From the NCBI GenBank assembly GCA_032622095.1, contig CP136062.1, forward strand, positions 16,933,739 through 16,997,738: a DNA stretch of 64,000 bases, written 5' to 3'. Shown here one piece after another: positions 31,531 through 44,816 of this stretch. The position numbers and the translations under genes are program-made. How positions within the stretch are numbered: the first letter of the stretch is position 1; each line of letters starts with the position of its first letter. Origin of the DNA: Siphonodentalium dalli. Lineage: Eukaryota; Mollusca; Scaphopoda; Gadilida; Siphonodentaliidae. The notes beneath the pieces are model-generated. The model saw only the letters and a program-made list of their open reading frames with translations, was not told where the DNA came from and searched no databases.

Positions 31531-32244
31531 GGAATTTGGTCAAAAACCCTCTTTTATTGGCGGAACCAGCACCCGGGACCGCAGGTCACGGAAGGAACGA
31601 AACAGAAAATTGTTGCCACCCATTTTGAACTCAACTGTATTCCTACAAAAAATATTTTTTCACTAAAAACTGTTGGTACCTCTTACACCCTAGATGCCAA
31701 TCTACAACATTCCATTGGTATATTTTTCCAGTTCTTCGAAAATCTCACTGTATTTCGGTAATTTGTTTTAAATTTGCCAACGAAGACAAATGTGCCGCAT
31801 CTCCATCACCCGATGACCAATTGAAAGTAGCGGAAATAGAAACTTTAAAACTATGATCCGGAGACGGATAGCATGAAAGTACCGTTTCTAATTTCGAAGA
31901 TAGCTGCTGATTACATCAACTAAGTCATATATTTGTTCGTCAGAACTAGTAAAAAACAGCATTTTATGTGGAAATAATTCAGATATTCTGGCAACGAATC
32001 TGCACCAAAACACACAAAGGAATCGCTTCATGCATAGGCATATATACCAGGCCTCCCCCGTGACTCTATATATCTTCTTTTTCTTTTTGTGATATTCGAC
32101 CAGTAATCAGTGGGTTGATTACTATTATACGATGGATATTTTAGGCCTATACAACGGAGTGCGACACAAGCTCCTATGAGAGAGAGCTAGAGAGTCAAGT
32201 AGTACATAGGCCTACCGGTACACAACGGACATAAAATAAGAAGA
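31531..32244. other. Unassigned flank of the large satellite array
   Basis: Overlapping frames of 60 and 83 codons (31446-31628 and 31510-31761) show no domain I recognise. The sequence is not obviously repeated in the window and is the left boundary of the satellite array. Confidence 0.4.
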
Positions 32245-33206
32245 AATGAAATCCAAGATGGCTGCTGGCAGCCATGTTTTTTTGCCGAATGACCCCAAAA
32301 AGACTCACCCCCCCTTACAGGTCATTGTTAACATCCATGACTAATTTCATGATGATCCGACAAAAGATACGACCTGTAGCCTGTGTCAAAGAATTTAGTC
32401 ATGTAAAGAGTAAAATTCAAGATGGCTGCTGGCGGCCATGTTTTGTGGCTGAATAACCCAAAAATGACTCGTTCCCATCTTCATGTCATTGTTAACATCC
32501 ATGACTAATTTCATGATGATCCGACTAAAGCTACGACCTGTAGCCCGTGCCAAAGGATTTAGTCATGCAAAGAGTAAAATCCAAGATGGCTGCTGCCGGC
32601 CATGTTTTTTTGGCCAAATGACCCCAAAATTACTTGTTCTCATCTAGATATCAATCTCAACAGCCATGACAAATCTCATAATGATCCGACCAAAGGTACG
32701 ACCTGTAGCCCGTGCCAAAGGATTTAGTCATGCAAAGAGTTAAGTCCAAGATGGCTGCTGGCGGCCACGTTTTTTGGCCCAATGACCCCAAAATGGCTCG
32801 TTCCCATCTACATGTCATTGTTAACATCCATGACAAATTTCATGAAGATCCGACCAAAGCTACGACCTGTAGCCCGTGCAGAAGGATTTAGTCATGCAAA
32901 GAGTAAAATCCAAGATGGCTGCTGGTGGCCATGTTTTTTGGCCGAACGACCCTAAAATGACTCGTTCCCATCTACATGTCAATATTAACATCCATGATGA
33001 TCAGACGAACAGTACGACCTGTAGCCCATGTTAATGGATTGAATTTTGAAATTCAAGATGGCCACTGGTGGCAATGTTTTTTTGCCGAATGACCCCAAAA
33101 TGACTTGTTCTCATCTAGATGTCAATGTCAACAGCCATATATAAGAGAATGCACTGGCACAGCATCTTTAATGCTGCACCAGCACAGCTCCTGTCATGAG
33201 AGGGTT
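32245..33206 (+). repeat. Left edge of the array, partial Y-type unit
   Basis: From about 32583 this matches the end of the first complete unit (35757-36386), including the TAAGTCCAAGATGG and GCAGAAGGATTTAG variants. The array therefore starts inside a unit, with no transposon at its edge. Confidence 0.75.
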
Positions 33207-33209
33207 AAT
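33138..33209 (+). mobile_element. Right-end fragment of the TTAA-MITE embedded in unit heads
   Basis: CATCTTTAATGCTGCACCAG and CATGAGAGGGTTAA match the right part of the nested MITE (TTCTTTAATGCTGCACCTG, GGAAGGGTTAA). It sits immediately before the head palindrome. The same fragment precedes the heads at 36387, 38767, 40983, 45666, 48847, 52039, 56558, 60879 and 62768, but not the Z heads at 43154 and 54046. Confidence 0.65.
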
Positions 33210-36200
33210 GAAAGTGTCAATGACACTGTAGCTCAACTTGGAAAGGGAATAATTTAATATATTACAGTCAATGGAGCGATTAGGAATGTGGAAAGTTGAA
33301 TGTCTAATACTAGTTTATAGACATGAAGAGAAAAGTAAAATCCAAGATGGCTGCTGGCGGCCATGTTTTCGGCCGAATGACCCCAAAATGAGTCGTTCCC
33401 ATCTACATGTCATCGTTAACATCAATGACAAATTTTATGACGATCAGACTCAAGGTACGACCTGTGGCCCGTGCTAATGGATTAAATTTTGAAATCCAAG
33501 ATGGCCACTGACGGCCATGTTTTTTGTCCGAATGACCCCAAAATGACTTGTTCCCATTTACATTCCAATTTCAACAGCCATGAAAACTTTTATGATGATC
33601 AGACTAAAGGTACGACCTGTAGCCCGTGGTAAAGGATTTAGTCATACAAAGAGTAAAATCCAAGTTGGCTGCTGGCGGCCATGTTTTTTGGCCAAATGAC
33701 CCCAAAATGACTCGTTCCCATCTACATGTCATTATTAACATTTATGAAAAATTTTATGATGATCAGACTAAAGGTACGACCTGTAGCCCGTGCTAAAGAA
33801 TTTAGTCATACAAAGAGTAAAATCCAAGATGGCTGCTGGCGGCCATGTTTTTCGCCAAATGACCCCAAAATGACTCGTTCCCATCTACATTCCAATTTCA
33901 ACAGCCATGACAAATTTTATGATGATCAGACTAAATGTACGACCTGTAGCCCGTGCTAAAGGATTTAGTCATACAAAGAGTAAAATCCAAGATGGCTGCG
34001 GACGACCATGTTTTTTGGCCGAATGACCCCAAAATTACTCGTTCCCATCTACATCTCATTGTTAACATCCATGACAAATTTTATGATGATCAGAATAAAG
34101 GTACGACCTGTAGCCCGTGCTAAAGGATTTAGTCATACAAAGAGTAAAATCCAAGATGGCTGCTGGCGGCCATGTTTTTCGCCAAATGACTCGTTCCCAT
34201 CTACATTCCAATTTCAACAACCATGACAAATTTTATGATGATCAGACTAAATGTACGACCTGTAGCCCGTGCTAAAGGATTTAGTCATACAAAGAGTAAA
34301 ATCCAAGATGGCTGCTGACGACCATGTTTTTTGGCCGAATGACCCCAAGATTACTCGTTCCCATCTACATGTCATTGTTAACATCCATGACAAATTTTAT
34401 GATGATCAGAATAAAGGTACGACCTGTAGCCCGTGCTAAAGGATTTAGTCATACAAAGAGTAAAATCCAAGATGGCTCCTGGCGGCCATGTTTTTCGGCC
34501 GAATGACCCCAAAATGACTCGTTCCCATCTACGTGTCATTGTTAACATCCATGACAAATTTTATGATGATCAGACTAAAGGTACGACCTGTAGCCCGTGC
34601 TAAAGAATTTAGTCATACAAAGAGTAAAATCCAAGATAGCTGCTGGCGGCCATGTTTTTTGGCCGAATGACCCTAAAATTACTCGTTCCCATCTACATGT
34701 CAAAATTAACATCCATGACAAATTTCATGATGATCAGGCGAAGAGTATGACCTGTGGCCCGTGCTAATGGATTAAATTTTGAAATCAAAGATGGCCGCTG
34801 GCGGCCATGTTTTTTGTCCCAATGACCCCAAAATGACTCGTTCCCATCTACATTCCAATTTCAACAGCCATGACAAATTTCATGATAATCAGACTAAAGG
34901 TACGACCTGTAGCCCGTGCTAAAGGATTTAGTCATACAAAGAGTAAAATCCAAGATGGCTGCTGCCGGCCATGTTTTTTTCGCCAAATGACCCCAAAATT
35001 ACTTGTTCTCATCTAGATATCAATCTCAACAGCCATGACAAATCTCATAATGATCCGACCAAAGGTACGACCTGTAGCCCGTGCTAAAGAATTTAGTCAT
35101 ACAAAGAGTAAAATCCAAGATGGCTGCTGGCGGCCATGTTTTTCGCCAAATGACCCCAAAATGACTCGTTCCCATCTACATTCCAATTTCAACAGCCATG
35201 ACAAATTTTATGATGATCAGAATAAAGGTACGACCTGTAGCCCGTGCTAAAGGATTTAGTCATACAAAGAGTAAAATCCAAGATGGCTCCTGGCGGCCAT
35301 GTTTTTCGGCCGAATGACCCCAAAATGACTCGTTCCCATCTACATGTCATTGTTAACATCCATGACAAATTTTATGATGATCAGACTAAAGGTACGACCT
35401 GTAGCCCGTGCTAAAGAATTTAGTCATACAAAGAGTAAAATCCAAGATAGCTGCTGGCGGCCATGTTTTTTGGCCGAATGACCCTAAAATTACTCGTTCC
35501 CATCTACATGTCAAAATTAACATCCATGACAAATTTCATGATGATCAGGCGAAGAGTATGACCTGTGGCCCGTGCTAATGGATTAAATTTTGAAATCAAA
35601 GATGGCCGCTGGCGGCCATGTTTTTTGTCTCAATGACCCCAAAATGACTCGTTCCCATCTACATTCCAATTTCAACAGCCATGACAAATTTCATGATAAT
35701 CAGACTAAAGGTACGACCTGTAGCCCGTGCCAAAGGATTTAGTCATGCAAAGAGTAAAATCCAAGATGGCTGCTGCCGGCCATGTTTTTTTGGCCAAATG
35801 ACCCCAAAATTACTTGTTCTCATCTAGATATCAATCTCAACAGCCATGACAAATCTCATAATGATCCGACCAAAGGTACGACATGTAGCCCGTGCCAAAG
35901 GATTTAGTCATGCAAAGAGTTAAGTCCAAGATGGCTGCTGGCGGCCACGTTTTTTGGCCCAATGACCCCAAAATGGCTCGTTCCCATCTACATGTCATTG
36001 TTAACATCCATGACAAATTTCATGAAGATCCGACCAAAGCTACGACCTGTAGCCCGTGCAGAAGGATTTAGTCATGCAAAGAGTAAAATCCAAGATGGCT
36101 GCTGGTGGCCATGTTTTTTGGCCGAACGACCCCAAAATGACTCGTTCCCATCTACATGTCAATATTAACATCCATGATGATCAGACGAACAGTACGACCT

Positions 36201-36386
36201 GTAGCCCATGTTAATGGATTGAATTTTGAAATTCAAGATGGCCACTGGTGGCCATATTTTTTTGCCGAATGACCCCAAAATGACTTGTTCTCATCTAGAT
36301 GTCAATGTCAACAGCCATATATAAGAGAATGCACTGGCACAGCATCTTTAATGCTGCACCAGCACAGCTCCTGTCATGAGAGGGTT
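33207..36386 (+). repeat. Higher-order unit 1 (type X), 3180 bp
   Basis: The head is AATGAAAGTGTCAATGACAC, then GTAGCTCAACTTGGAAAGGG. Type X is defined by CCCCAAAATGACTTG near 33540 and an 11-bp deletion giving TTTTTCGCCAAATGACTCG near 34180. The same two marks recur only in the units at 45666 and 56558. Confidence 0.85.
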
Positions 36387-38766
36387 AATGAAAGTGTCAA
36401 TGACACTGTAGCTCAACTTGGAAAGGGAATAATTTAATATATTACAGTCAATGGAGCGATTAGGAATGTGGAAAGTTGAATGTCTAATACTAGTTTATAG
36501 ACATGAAGAGAAAAGTAAAATCCAAGATGGCTGCTGGCGGCCATGTTTTCGGCCGAATGACCCCAAAATGAGTCGTTCCCATCTACATGTCATCGTTAAC
36601 ATCAATGACAAATTTTATGACGATCAGACTCAAGGTACGACCTGTGGCCCGTGCTAATGGATTAAATTTTGAAATCCAAGATGGCCACTGACGGCCATGT
36701 TTTTTGTCCGAATGACCCCAACATGACTTGTTCCCATTTACATTCCAATTTCAACAGCCATGAAAACTTTTATGATGATCAGACTAAAGGTACGACCTGT
36801 AGCCCGTGGTAAAGGATTTAGTCATACAAAGAGTAAAATCCAAGTTGGCTGCTGGCGGCCATGTTTTTTGGCCAAATGACCCCAAAATGACTCGTTCCCA
36901 TCTACATGTCATTATTAACATTTATGAAAAATTTTATGATGATCAGACTAAAGGTACGACCTGTAGCCCGTGCTAAAGAATTTAGTCATACAAAGAGTAA
37001 AATCCAAGATGGCTGCTGGCGGCCATGTTTTTCGCCAAATGACCCCAAAATGACTCGTTCCCATCTACATTCCAATTTCAACAGCCATGACAAATTTTAT
37101 GATGATCAGACTAAATGTACGACCTGTAGCCCGTGCTAAAGGATTTAGTCATACAAAGAGTAAAATCCAAGATGGCTGCTGACGACCATGTTTTTTGGCC
37201 GAATGACCCCAAAATTACTCGTTCCCATCTACATCTCATTGTTAACATCCATGACAAATTTTATGATGATCAGAATAAAGGTACGACCTGTAGCCCGTGC
37301 TAAAGGATTTAGTCATACAAAGAGTAAAATCCAAGATGGCTGCTGGCGGCCATGTTTTTCGCCAAATGACCCCAAAATGACTCGTTCCCATCTACATTCC
37401 AATTTCAACAACCATGACAAATTTTATGATGATCAGACTAAATGTACGACCTGTAGCCCGTGCTAAAGGATTTAGTCATACAAAGAGTAAAATCCAAGAT
37501 GGCTGCTGACGACCATGTTTTTTGGCCGAATGACCCCAAGATTACTCGTTCCTATCTACATGTCATTGTTAACATCCATGACAAATTTTATGATGATCAG
37601 AATAAAGGTACGACCTGTAGCCCGTGCTAAAGGATTTAGTCATACAAAGAGTAAAATCCAAGATGGCTCCTGGCGGCCATGTTTTTCGGCCGAATGACCC
37701 CAAAATGACTCGTTCCCATCTACATGTCATTGTTAACATCCATGACAACTGTTATGATGATCAGACTAAAGGTACGACCTGTAGCCCGTGCTAAAGAATT
37801 TAGTCATACAAAGAGTAAAATCCAAGATAGCTGCTGGCGGCCATGTTTTTTGGCCGAATGACCCTAAAATTACTCGTTCCCATCTACATGTCAAAATTAA
37901 CATCCATGACAAATTTCATGATGATCAGGCGAAGAGTATGACCTGTGGCCCGTGCTAATGGATTAAATTTTGAAATCAAAGATGGCCGCTGGCGGCCATG
38001 TTTTTTGTCCCAATGACCCCAAAATGACTCGTTCCCATCTACATTCCAATTTCAACAGCCATGACAAATTTCATGATAATCAGACTAAAGGTACGACCTG
38101 TAGCCCGTGCCAAAGGATTTAGTCATGCAAAGAGTAAAATCCAAGATGGCTGCTGCCGGCCATGTTTTTTTGGCCAAATGACCCCAAAATTACTTGTTCT
38201 CATCTAGATATCAATCTCAACAGCCATGACAAATCTCATAATGATCCGACCAAAGGTACGACATGTAGCCCGTGCCAAAGGATTTAGTCATGCAAAGAGT
38301 TAAGTCCAAGATGGCTGCTGGCGGCCACGTTTTTTGGCCCAATGACCCCAAAATGGCTCGTTCCCATCTACATGTCATTGTTAACATCCATGACAAATTT
38401 CATGAAGATCCGACCAAAGCTACGACCTGTAGCCCGTGCAGAAGGATTTAGTCATGCAAAGAGTAAAATCCAAGATGGCTGCTGGTGGCCATGTTTTTTG
38501 GCCGAACGACCCCAAAATGACTCGTTCCCATCTACATGTCAATATTAACATCCATGATGATCAGACGAACAGTACGACCTGTAGCCCATGTTAATGGATT
38601 GAATTTTGAAATTCAAGATGGCCACTGGTGGCCATATTTTTTTGCCGAATGACCCCAAAATGACTTGTTCTCATCTAGATGTCAATGTCAACAGCCATAT
38701 ATAAGAGAATGCACTGGCACAGCATCTTTAATGCTGCACCAGCACAGCTCCTGTCATGAGAGGGTT
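36387..38766 (+). repeat. Higher-order unit 2 (type Y), 2380 bp
   Basis: It has the Y marks CCCCAACATGACTTG (near 36718) and an intact GACCCCAAAATGACTCG at the X deletion site. It is 800 bp, about five monomers, shorter than unit 1. Confidence 0.85.
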
Positions 38767-40982
38767 AATGAAAGTGTCAATGACACTGTAGCTCAACTTG
38801 GAAAGGGAATAATTTAATATATTACAGTCAATGGAGCGATTAGGAATGTGGAAAGTTGAATGTCTAATACTAGTTTATAGACATGAAGAGAAAAGTAAAA
38901 TCCAAGATGGCTGCTGGCGGCCATGTTTTCGGCCGAATGACCCCAAAATGAGTCGTTCCCATCTACATGTCATCGTTAACATCAATGACAAATTTTATGA
39001 CGATCAGACTCAAGGTACGACCTGTGGCCCGTGCTAATGGATTAAATTTTGAAATCCAAGATGGCCACTGACGGCCATGTTTTTTGTCCGAATGACCCCA
39101 ACATGACTTGTTCCCATTTACATTCCAATTTCAACAGCCATGAAAACTTTTATGATGATCAGACTAAAGGTACGACCTGTAGCCCGTGGTAAAGGATTTA
39201 GTCATACAAAGAGTAAAATCCAAGTTGGCTGCTGGCGGCCATGTTTTTTGGCCAAATGACCCCAAAATGACTCGTTCCCATCTACATGTCATTATTAACA
39301 TTTATGAAAAATTTTATGATGATCAGACTAAAGGTACGACCTGTAGCCCGTGCTAAAGAATTTAGTCATACAAAGAGTAAAATCCAAGATGGCTGCTGGC
39401 GGCCATGTTTTTCGCCAAATGACCCCAAAATGACTCGTTCCCATCTACATTCCAATTTCAACAGCCATGACAAATTTTATGATGATCAGACTAAATGTAC
39501 GACCTGTAGCCCGTGCTAAAGGATTTAGTCATACAAAGAGTAAAATCCAAGATGGCTGCTGACGACCATGTTTTTTGGCCGAATGACCCCAAAATTACTC
39601 GTTCCCATCTACATCTCATTGTTAACATCCATGACAAATTTTATGATGATCAGAATAAAGGTACGACCTGTAGCCCGTGCTAAAGGATTTAGTCATACAA
39701 AGAGTAAAATCCAAGATGGCTGCTGGCGGCCATGTTTTTCGCCAAATGACCCCAAAATGACTCGTTCCCATCTACATTCCAATTTCAACAACCATGACAA
39801 ATTTTATGATGATCAGACTAAATGTACGACCTGTAGCCCGTGCTAAAGGATTTAGTCATACAAAGAGTAAAATCCAAGATGGCTCCTGGCGGCCATGTTT
39901 TTCGGCCGAATGACCCCAAAATGACTCGTTCCCATCTACATGTCATTGTTAACATCCATGACAACTGTTATGATGATCAGACTAAAGGTACGACCTGTAG
40001 CCCGTGCTAAAGAATTTAGTCATACAAAGAGTAAAATCCAAGATAGCTGCTGGCGGCCATGTTTTTTGGCCGAATGACCCTAAAATTACTCGTTCCCATC
40101 TACATGTCAAAATTAACATCCATGACAAATTTCATGATGATCAGGCGAAGAGTATGACCTGTGGCCCGTGCTAATGGATTAAATTTTGAAATCAAAGATG
40201 GCCGCTGGCGGCCATGTTTTTTGTCCCAATGACCCCAAAATGACTCGTTCCCATCTACATTCCAATTTCAACAGCCATGACAAATTTCATGATAATCAGA
40301 CTAAAGGTACGACCTGTAGCCCGTGCCAAAGGATTTAGTCATGCAAAGAGTAAAATCCAAGATGGCTGCTGCCGGCCATGTTTTTTTGGCCAAATGACCC
40401 CAAAATTACTTGTTCTCATCTAGATATCAATCTCAACAGCCATGACAAATCTCATAATGATCCGACCAAAGGTACGACATGTAGCCCGTGCCAAAGGATT
40501 TAGTCATGCAAAGAGTTAAGTCCAAGATGGCTGCTGGCGGCCACGTTTTTTGGCCCAATGACCCCAAAATGGCTCGTTCCCATCTACATGTCATTGTTAA
40601 CATCCATGACAAATTTCATGAAGATCCGACCAAAGCTACGACCTGTAGCCCGTGCAGAAGGATTTAGTCATGCAAAGAGTAAAATCCAAGATGGCTGCTG
40701 GTGGCCATGTTTTTTGGCCGAACGACCCCAAAATGACTCGTTCCCATCTACATGTCAATATTAACATCCATGATGATCAGACGAACAGTACGACCTGTAG
40801 CCCATGTTAATGGATTGAATTTTGAAATTCAAGATGGCCACTGGTGGCCATATTTTTTTGCCGAATGACCCCAAAATGACTTGTTCTCATCTAGATGTCA
40901 ATGTCAACAGCCATATATAAGAGAATGCACTGGCACAGCATCTTTAATGCTGCACCAGCACAGCTCCTGTCATGAGAGGGTT
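38767..40982 (+). repeat. Higher-order unit 3 (type Y), 2216 bp
   Basis: Same as unit 2 but exactly 164 bp shorter. The monomer with GACCCCAAGATTACTCG, present at 37510 and 42106, is missing, and the flanking monomers join in register. Confidence 0.85.
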
Positions 40983-43153
40983 AATGAAAGTGTCAATGAC
41001 ACTGTAGCTCAACTTGGAAAGGGAATAATTTAATATATTACAGTCAATGGAGCGATTAGGAATGTGGAAAGTTGAATGTCTAATACTAGTTTATAGACAT
41101 GAAGAGAAAAGTAAAATCCAAGATGGCTGCTGGCGGCCATGTTTTCGGCCGAATGACCCCAAAATGAGTCGTTCCCATCTACATGTCATCGTTAACATCA
41201 ATGACAAATTTTATGACGATCAGACTCAAGGTACGACCTGTGGCCCGTGCTAATGGATTAAATTTTGAAATCCAAGATGGCCACTGACGGCCATGTTTTT
41301 TGTCCGAATGACCCCAACATGACTTGTTCCCATTTACATTCCAATTTCAACAGCCATGAAAACTTTTATGATGATCAGACTAAAGGTACGACCTGTAGCC
41401 CGTGGTAAAGGATTTAGTCATACAAAGAGTAAAATCCAAGTTGGCTGCTGGCGGCCATGTTTTTTGGCCAAATGACCCCAAAATGACTCGTTCCCATCTA
41501 CATGTCATTATTAACATTTATGAAAAATTTTATGATGATCAGACTAAAGGTACGACCTGTAGCCCGTGCTAAAGAATTTAGTCATACAAAGAGTAAAATC
41601 CAAGATGGCTGCTGGCGGCCATGTTTTTCGCCAAATGACCCCAAAATGACTCGTTCCCATCTACATTCCAATTTCAACAGCCATGACAAATTTTATGATG
41701 ATCAGACTAAATGTACGACCTGTAGCCCGTGCTAAAGGATTTAGTCATACAAAGAGTAAAATCCAAGATGGCTGCTGACGACCATGTTTTTTGGCCGAAT
41801 GACCCCAAAATTACTCGTTCCCATCTACATCTCATTGTTAACATCCATGACAAATTTTATGATGATCAGAATAAAGGTACGACCTGTAGCCCGTGCTAAA
41901 GGATTTAGTCATACAAAGAGTAAAATCCAAGATGGCTGCTGGCGGCCATGTTTTTCGCCAAATGACCCCAAAATGACTCGTTCCCATCTACATTCCAATT
42001 TCAACAACCATGACAAATTTTATGATGATCAGACTAAATGTACGACCTGTAGCCCGTGCTAAAGGATTTAGTCATACAAAGAGTAAAATCCAAGATGGCT
42101 GCTGACGACCATGTTTTTTGGCCGAATGACCCCAAGATTACTCGTTCCTATCTACATGTCATTGTTAACATCCATGACAAATTTTATGATGATCAGAATA
42201 AAGGTACGACCTGTAGCCCGTGCTAAAGGATTTAGTCATACAAAGAGTAAAATCCAAGATGGCTCCTGGCGGCCATGTTTTTCGGCCGAATGACCCCAAA
42301 ATGACTCGTTCCCATCTACATGTCATTGTTAACATCCATGACAACTGTTATGATGATCAGACTAAAGGTACGACCTGTAGCCCGTGCTAAAGAATTTAGT
42401 CATACAAAGAGTAAAATCCAAGATAGCTGCTGGCGGCCATGTTTTTTGGCCGAATGACCCTAAAATTACTCGTTCCCATCTACATGTCAAAATTAACATC
42501 CATGACAAATTTCATGATGATCAGGCGAAGAGTATGACCTGTGGCCCGTGCTAATGGATTAAATTTTGAAATCAAAGATGGCCGCTGGCGGCCATGTTTT
42601 TTGTCCCAATGACCCCAAAATGACTCGTTCCCATCTACATTCCAATTTCAACAGCCATGACAAATTTCATGATAATCAGACTAAAGGTACGACCTGTAGC
42701 CCGTGCTAAAGGATTTAGTCATACAAAGAGTAAAATCCAAGATGGCTGCTGGTGGTCATATTTTTTGGCCGAATGACCCAAAAATGACTCGTTCCCATCT
42801 ACGTGTCATTGTTAACATCCATGATAAATTTTATGATGATACGACCAAAGGTACGACCTGTAGCCCGTGTCAAAGGATTTAGTCATGCAAAGAGTAAAAT
42901 CTAAGATGGCTGCCGGCGGCCATGTTTTTTGGCCGAATGACCCCAAAATTACTCGTTCCCATCTACATGTCAATATTAACATCCATGACAAATTTCATGA
43001 CAATAAGACGAACAGTACGGCCTGTAGCCCGTGCTAATGGATTGAATTTTGAAATACAAGATGGCCGCTGGTGGCCATGTTTTTTTTCCGAATGACCCCA
43101 AAATGACTCGTTCCCATCTACATGTCAATGTCAACATCCATGACAAATTTCAT
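40983..43153 (+). repeat. Higher-order unit 4 (type Y, Z-like end), 2171 bp
   Basis: Begins as type Y. From about 42690 it changes to monomers with GGCTGCTGGTGGTCATATTT and ACGGCCTGTAGCCC, which recur only before the second Z unit (53600-54045). It lacks the TTAA-MITE fragment before the next head. Confidence 0.8.
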
Positions 43154-44107
43154 AATGAAAGTGTCAATGACACTGTAGCTCAACTTGGAAAGGGAATAAT
43201 TTAATATATTACAGTCAATGGAGCGATTAGGAATGTGGAAAGTTGAAAGTCTAAAACTAGTTTATAGACATGAAGAGAAAAGTTAAATCCAAGATGGCTG
43301 CTGGCGGCCATGTTTTCAGCCGAATGACCCCAAAATGAGTCGTTCCCATCTACATGTCATCGTTAACATCAATGACAAATTTTATGACGATCAGACTAAA
43401 GGTACCCCTTACCGAACAGAATGGCTTATTAAGCCATCCCTAAGCCCTCGCCTAGCCATCAGAGACCAATGATGGCTAAGATAAACCATCACTCTAGTTA
43501 TATTAGCACTCCTGAAGAATAAGAAGTGGTGTGATGGCTTAGATAGCCATCCAATCAGGAAGAATTTCTGGTGATGGTTAGTGGATGGCTAACAACATGG
43601 AATTATATTCACTAGCCATCATTACTGGTGGTTAAGAATTTATTTGATAACCATCAGACTGGAGAAGTTTTAGCATTGGCTGCCATATGTTGGTCCAACC
43701 AGATAGAGGCTGCATAGATGCATCCTGGGATATTGTAAGTCAACTACATTTGAATTGTAACTGTTAGTCTATATTCACTGCTCAGGTTTGATGTTCCAGT
43801 ATTTTTTACACTTATGTTCTTAGCAGTCTTGTAAACTTGTGATTTCTTTAGTTGAGATTCATTGGACTAGTATTGTAATGGCTTCAAGATATGCTGAACC
43901 TTCTAATTTTAAAAGTTGTGAAATAACTATCAGAAATCCGCATGTTTATCAAACATTCTGCCTGAGAATCTGAGAAAATATCCTGCTGCCACTAAGATAT
44001 ATACAAATTAATCTGGAAATTGGTAAGTACAATCCTCAGCACTATATTTTCTAATTTATTGGGCATGATATGACACATTAAACATCTTGAAAAAAACATA
44101 TTCATAT

Positions 44108-44299
44108 TTAACCATTCCGATGGGAGCTTCTTGAAAATCCTGTACCAATGCAATTCTCTGCAGCTAGCCAGCACAATCTCTTATATATGCGAGGCTTGAT
44201 CCCTATACATGGGAAACTCGCATATATAAGATAATTCAGCTGGAACCAGGTTCTTTAATGCTGCACCTGCATATATAGTTCTCATATTGGAAGGGTTAA
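44108..44299. mobile_element. Nested TTAA-bounded MITE, copy 1
   Basis: Starts TTAACCATTCCGATGGGAGC and ends ATATTGGAAGGGTTAA, imperfect inverted repeats with TTAA at both edges. Inside, TCTTATATATGCGAG (44179-44193) is perfectly inverted as CTCGCATATATAAGA (44217-44231). This is the most complete member of the family, which also has copies at 5605 and 8140. Confidence 0.65.
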
Positions 44300-44660
44300 A
44301 AGATCTATCTTGACCAGACTATTTTCTTTTGAATTTTGACAAAAATCTGCAGAAATCTTTGGCTGGCCCAGCCTAATGTGAAGATGTTGCATGATTCCAG
44401 ACACCATGCAGTATGTGTGTCCAGCGATACAATTGTAAATCGTTTCCACTGTATTTATGATGAAAACTTGGCAAAAGATAACAAAAATAATGGACATTGT
44501 TAAATATGTTGTTAAAAATTATTTTTATGATATAACATTATTTTAAAAATAATTCATTCTCAAATAGATGATGCCAAAGAGTTATCCCTCCTGAAGCAAG
44601 TTATATAACATATAGTAATCCTAAGCCATCACTAAATGTCCAGGGCTAACAATCGGATGG

Positions 44661-44816
44661 CTTACTAGCCATCGGCCTACTAGCCATCGGCCTACTAGCC
44701 ATCGGCCTACTAGCCATCATCTTACTAGCCATCGGCCTACAAGCCATCAGTAGCGTACTAGCCATCCGTGGCTTACTAGCCATCGGCCTACTAGCCATCG
44801 GCCTACTAGCCATCCA
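44661..44816 (+). repeat. 14-bp subterminal tandem repeat of the transposon, copy 1
   Basis: CTACTAGCCATCGG is repeated about ten times with variants (CTTACTAGCCATC, CTACAAGCCATC). The repeated AGCCATC matches the scattered motifs at both ends, and in known transposons such arrays bind the transposase. Confidence 0.75.

Noticed and set aside
32180-32200. Short GAGAGAGCTAGAGAG microsatellite at the array edge
   Set aside because: Too short and imperfect to support a separate feature.
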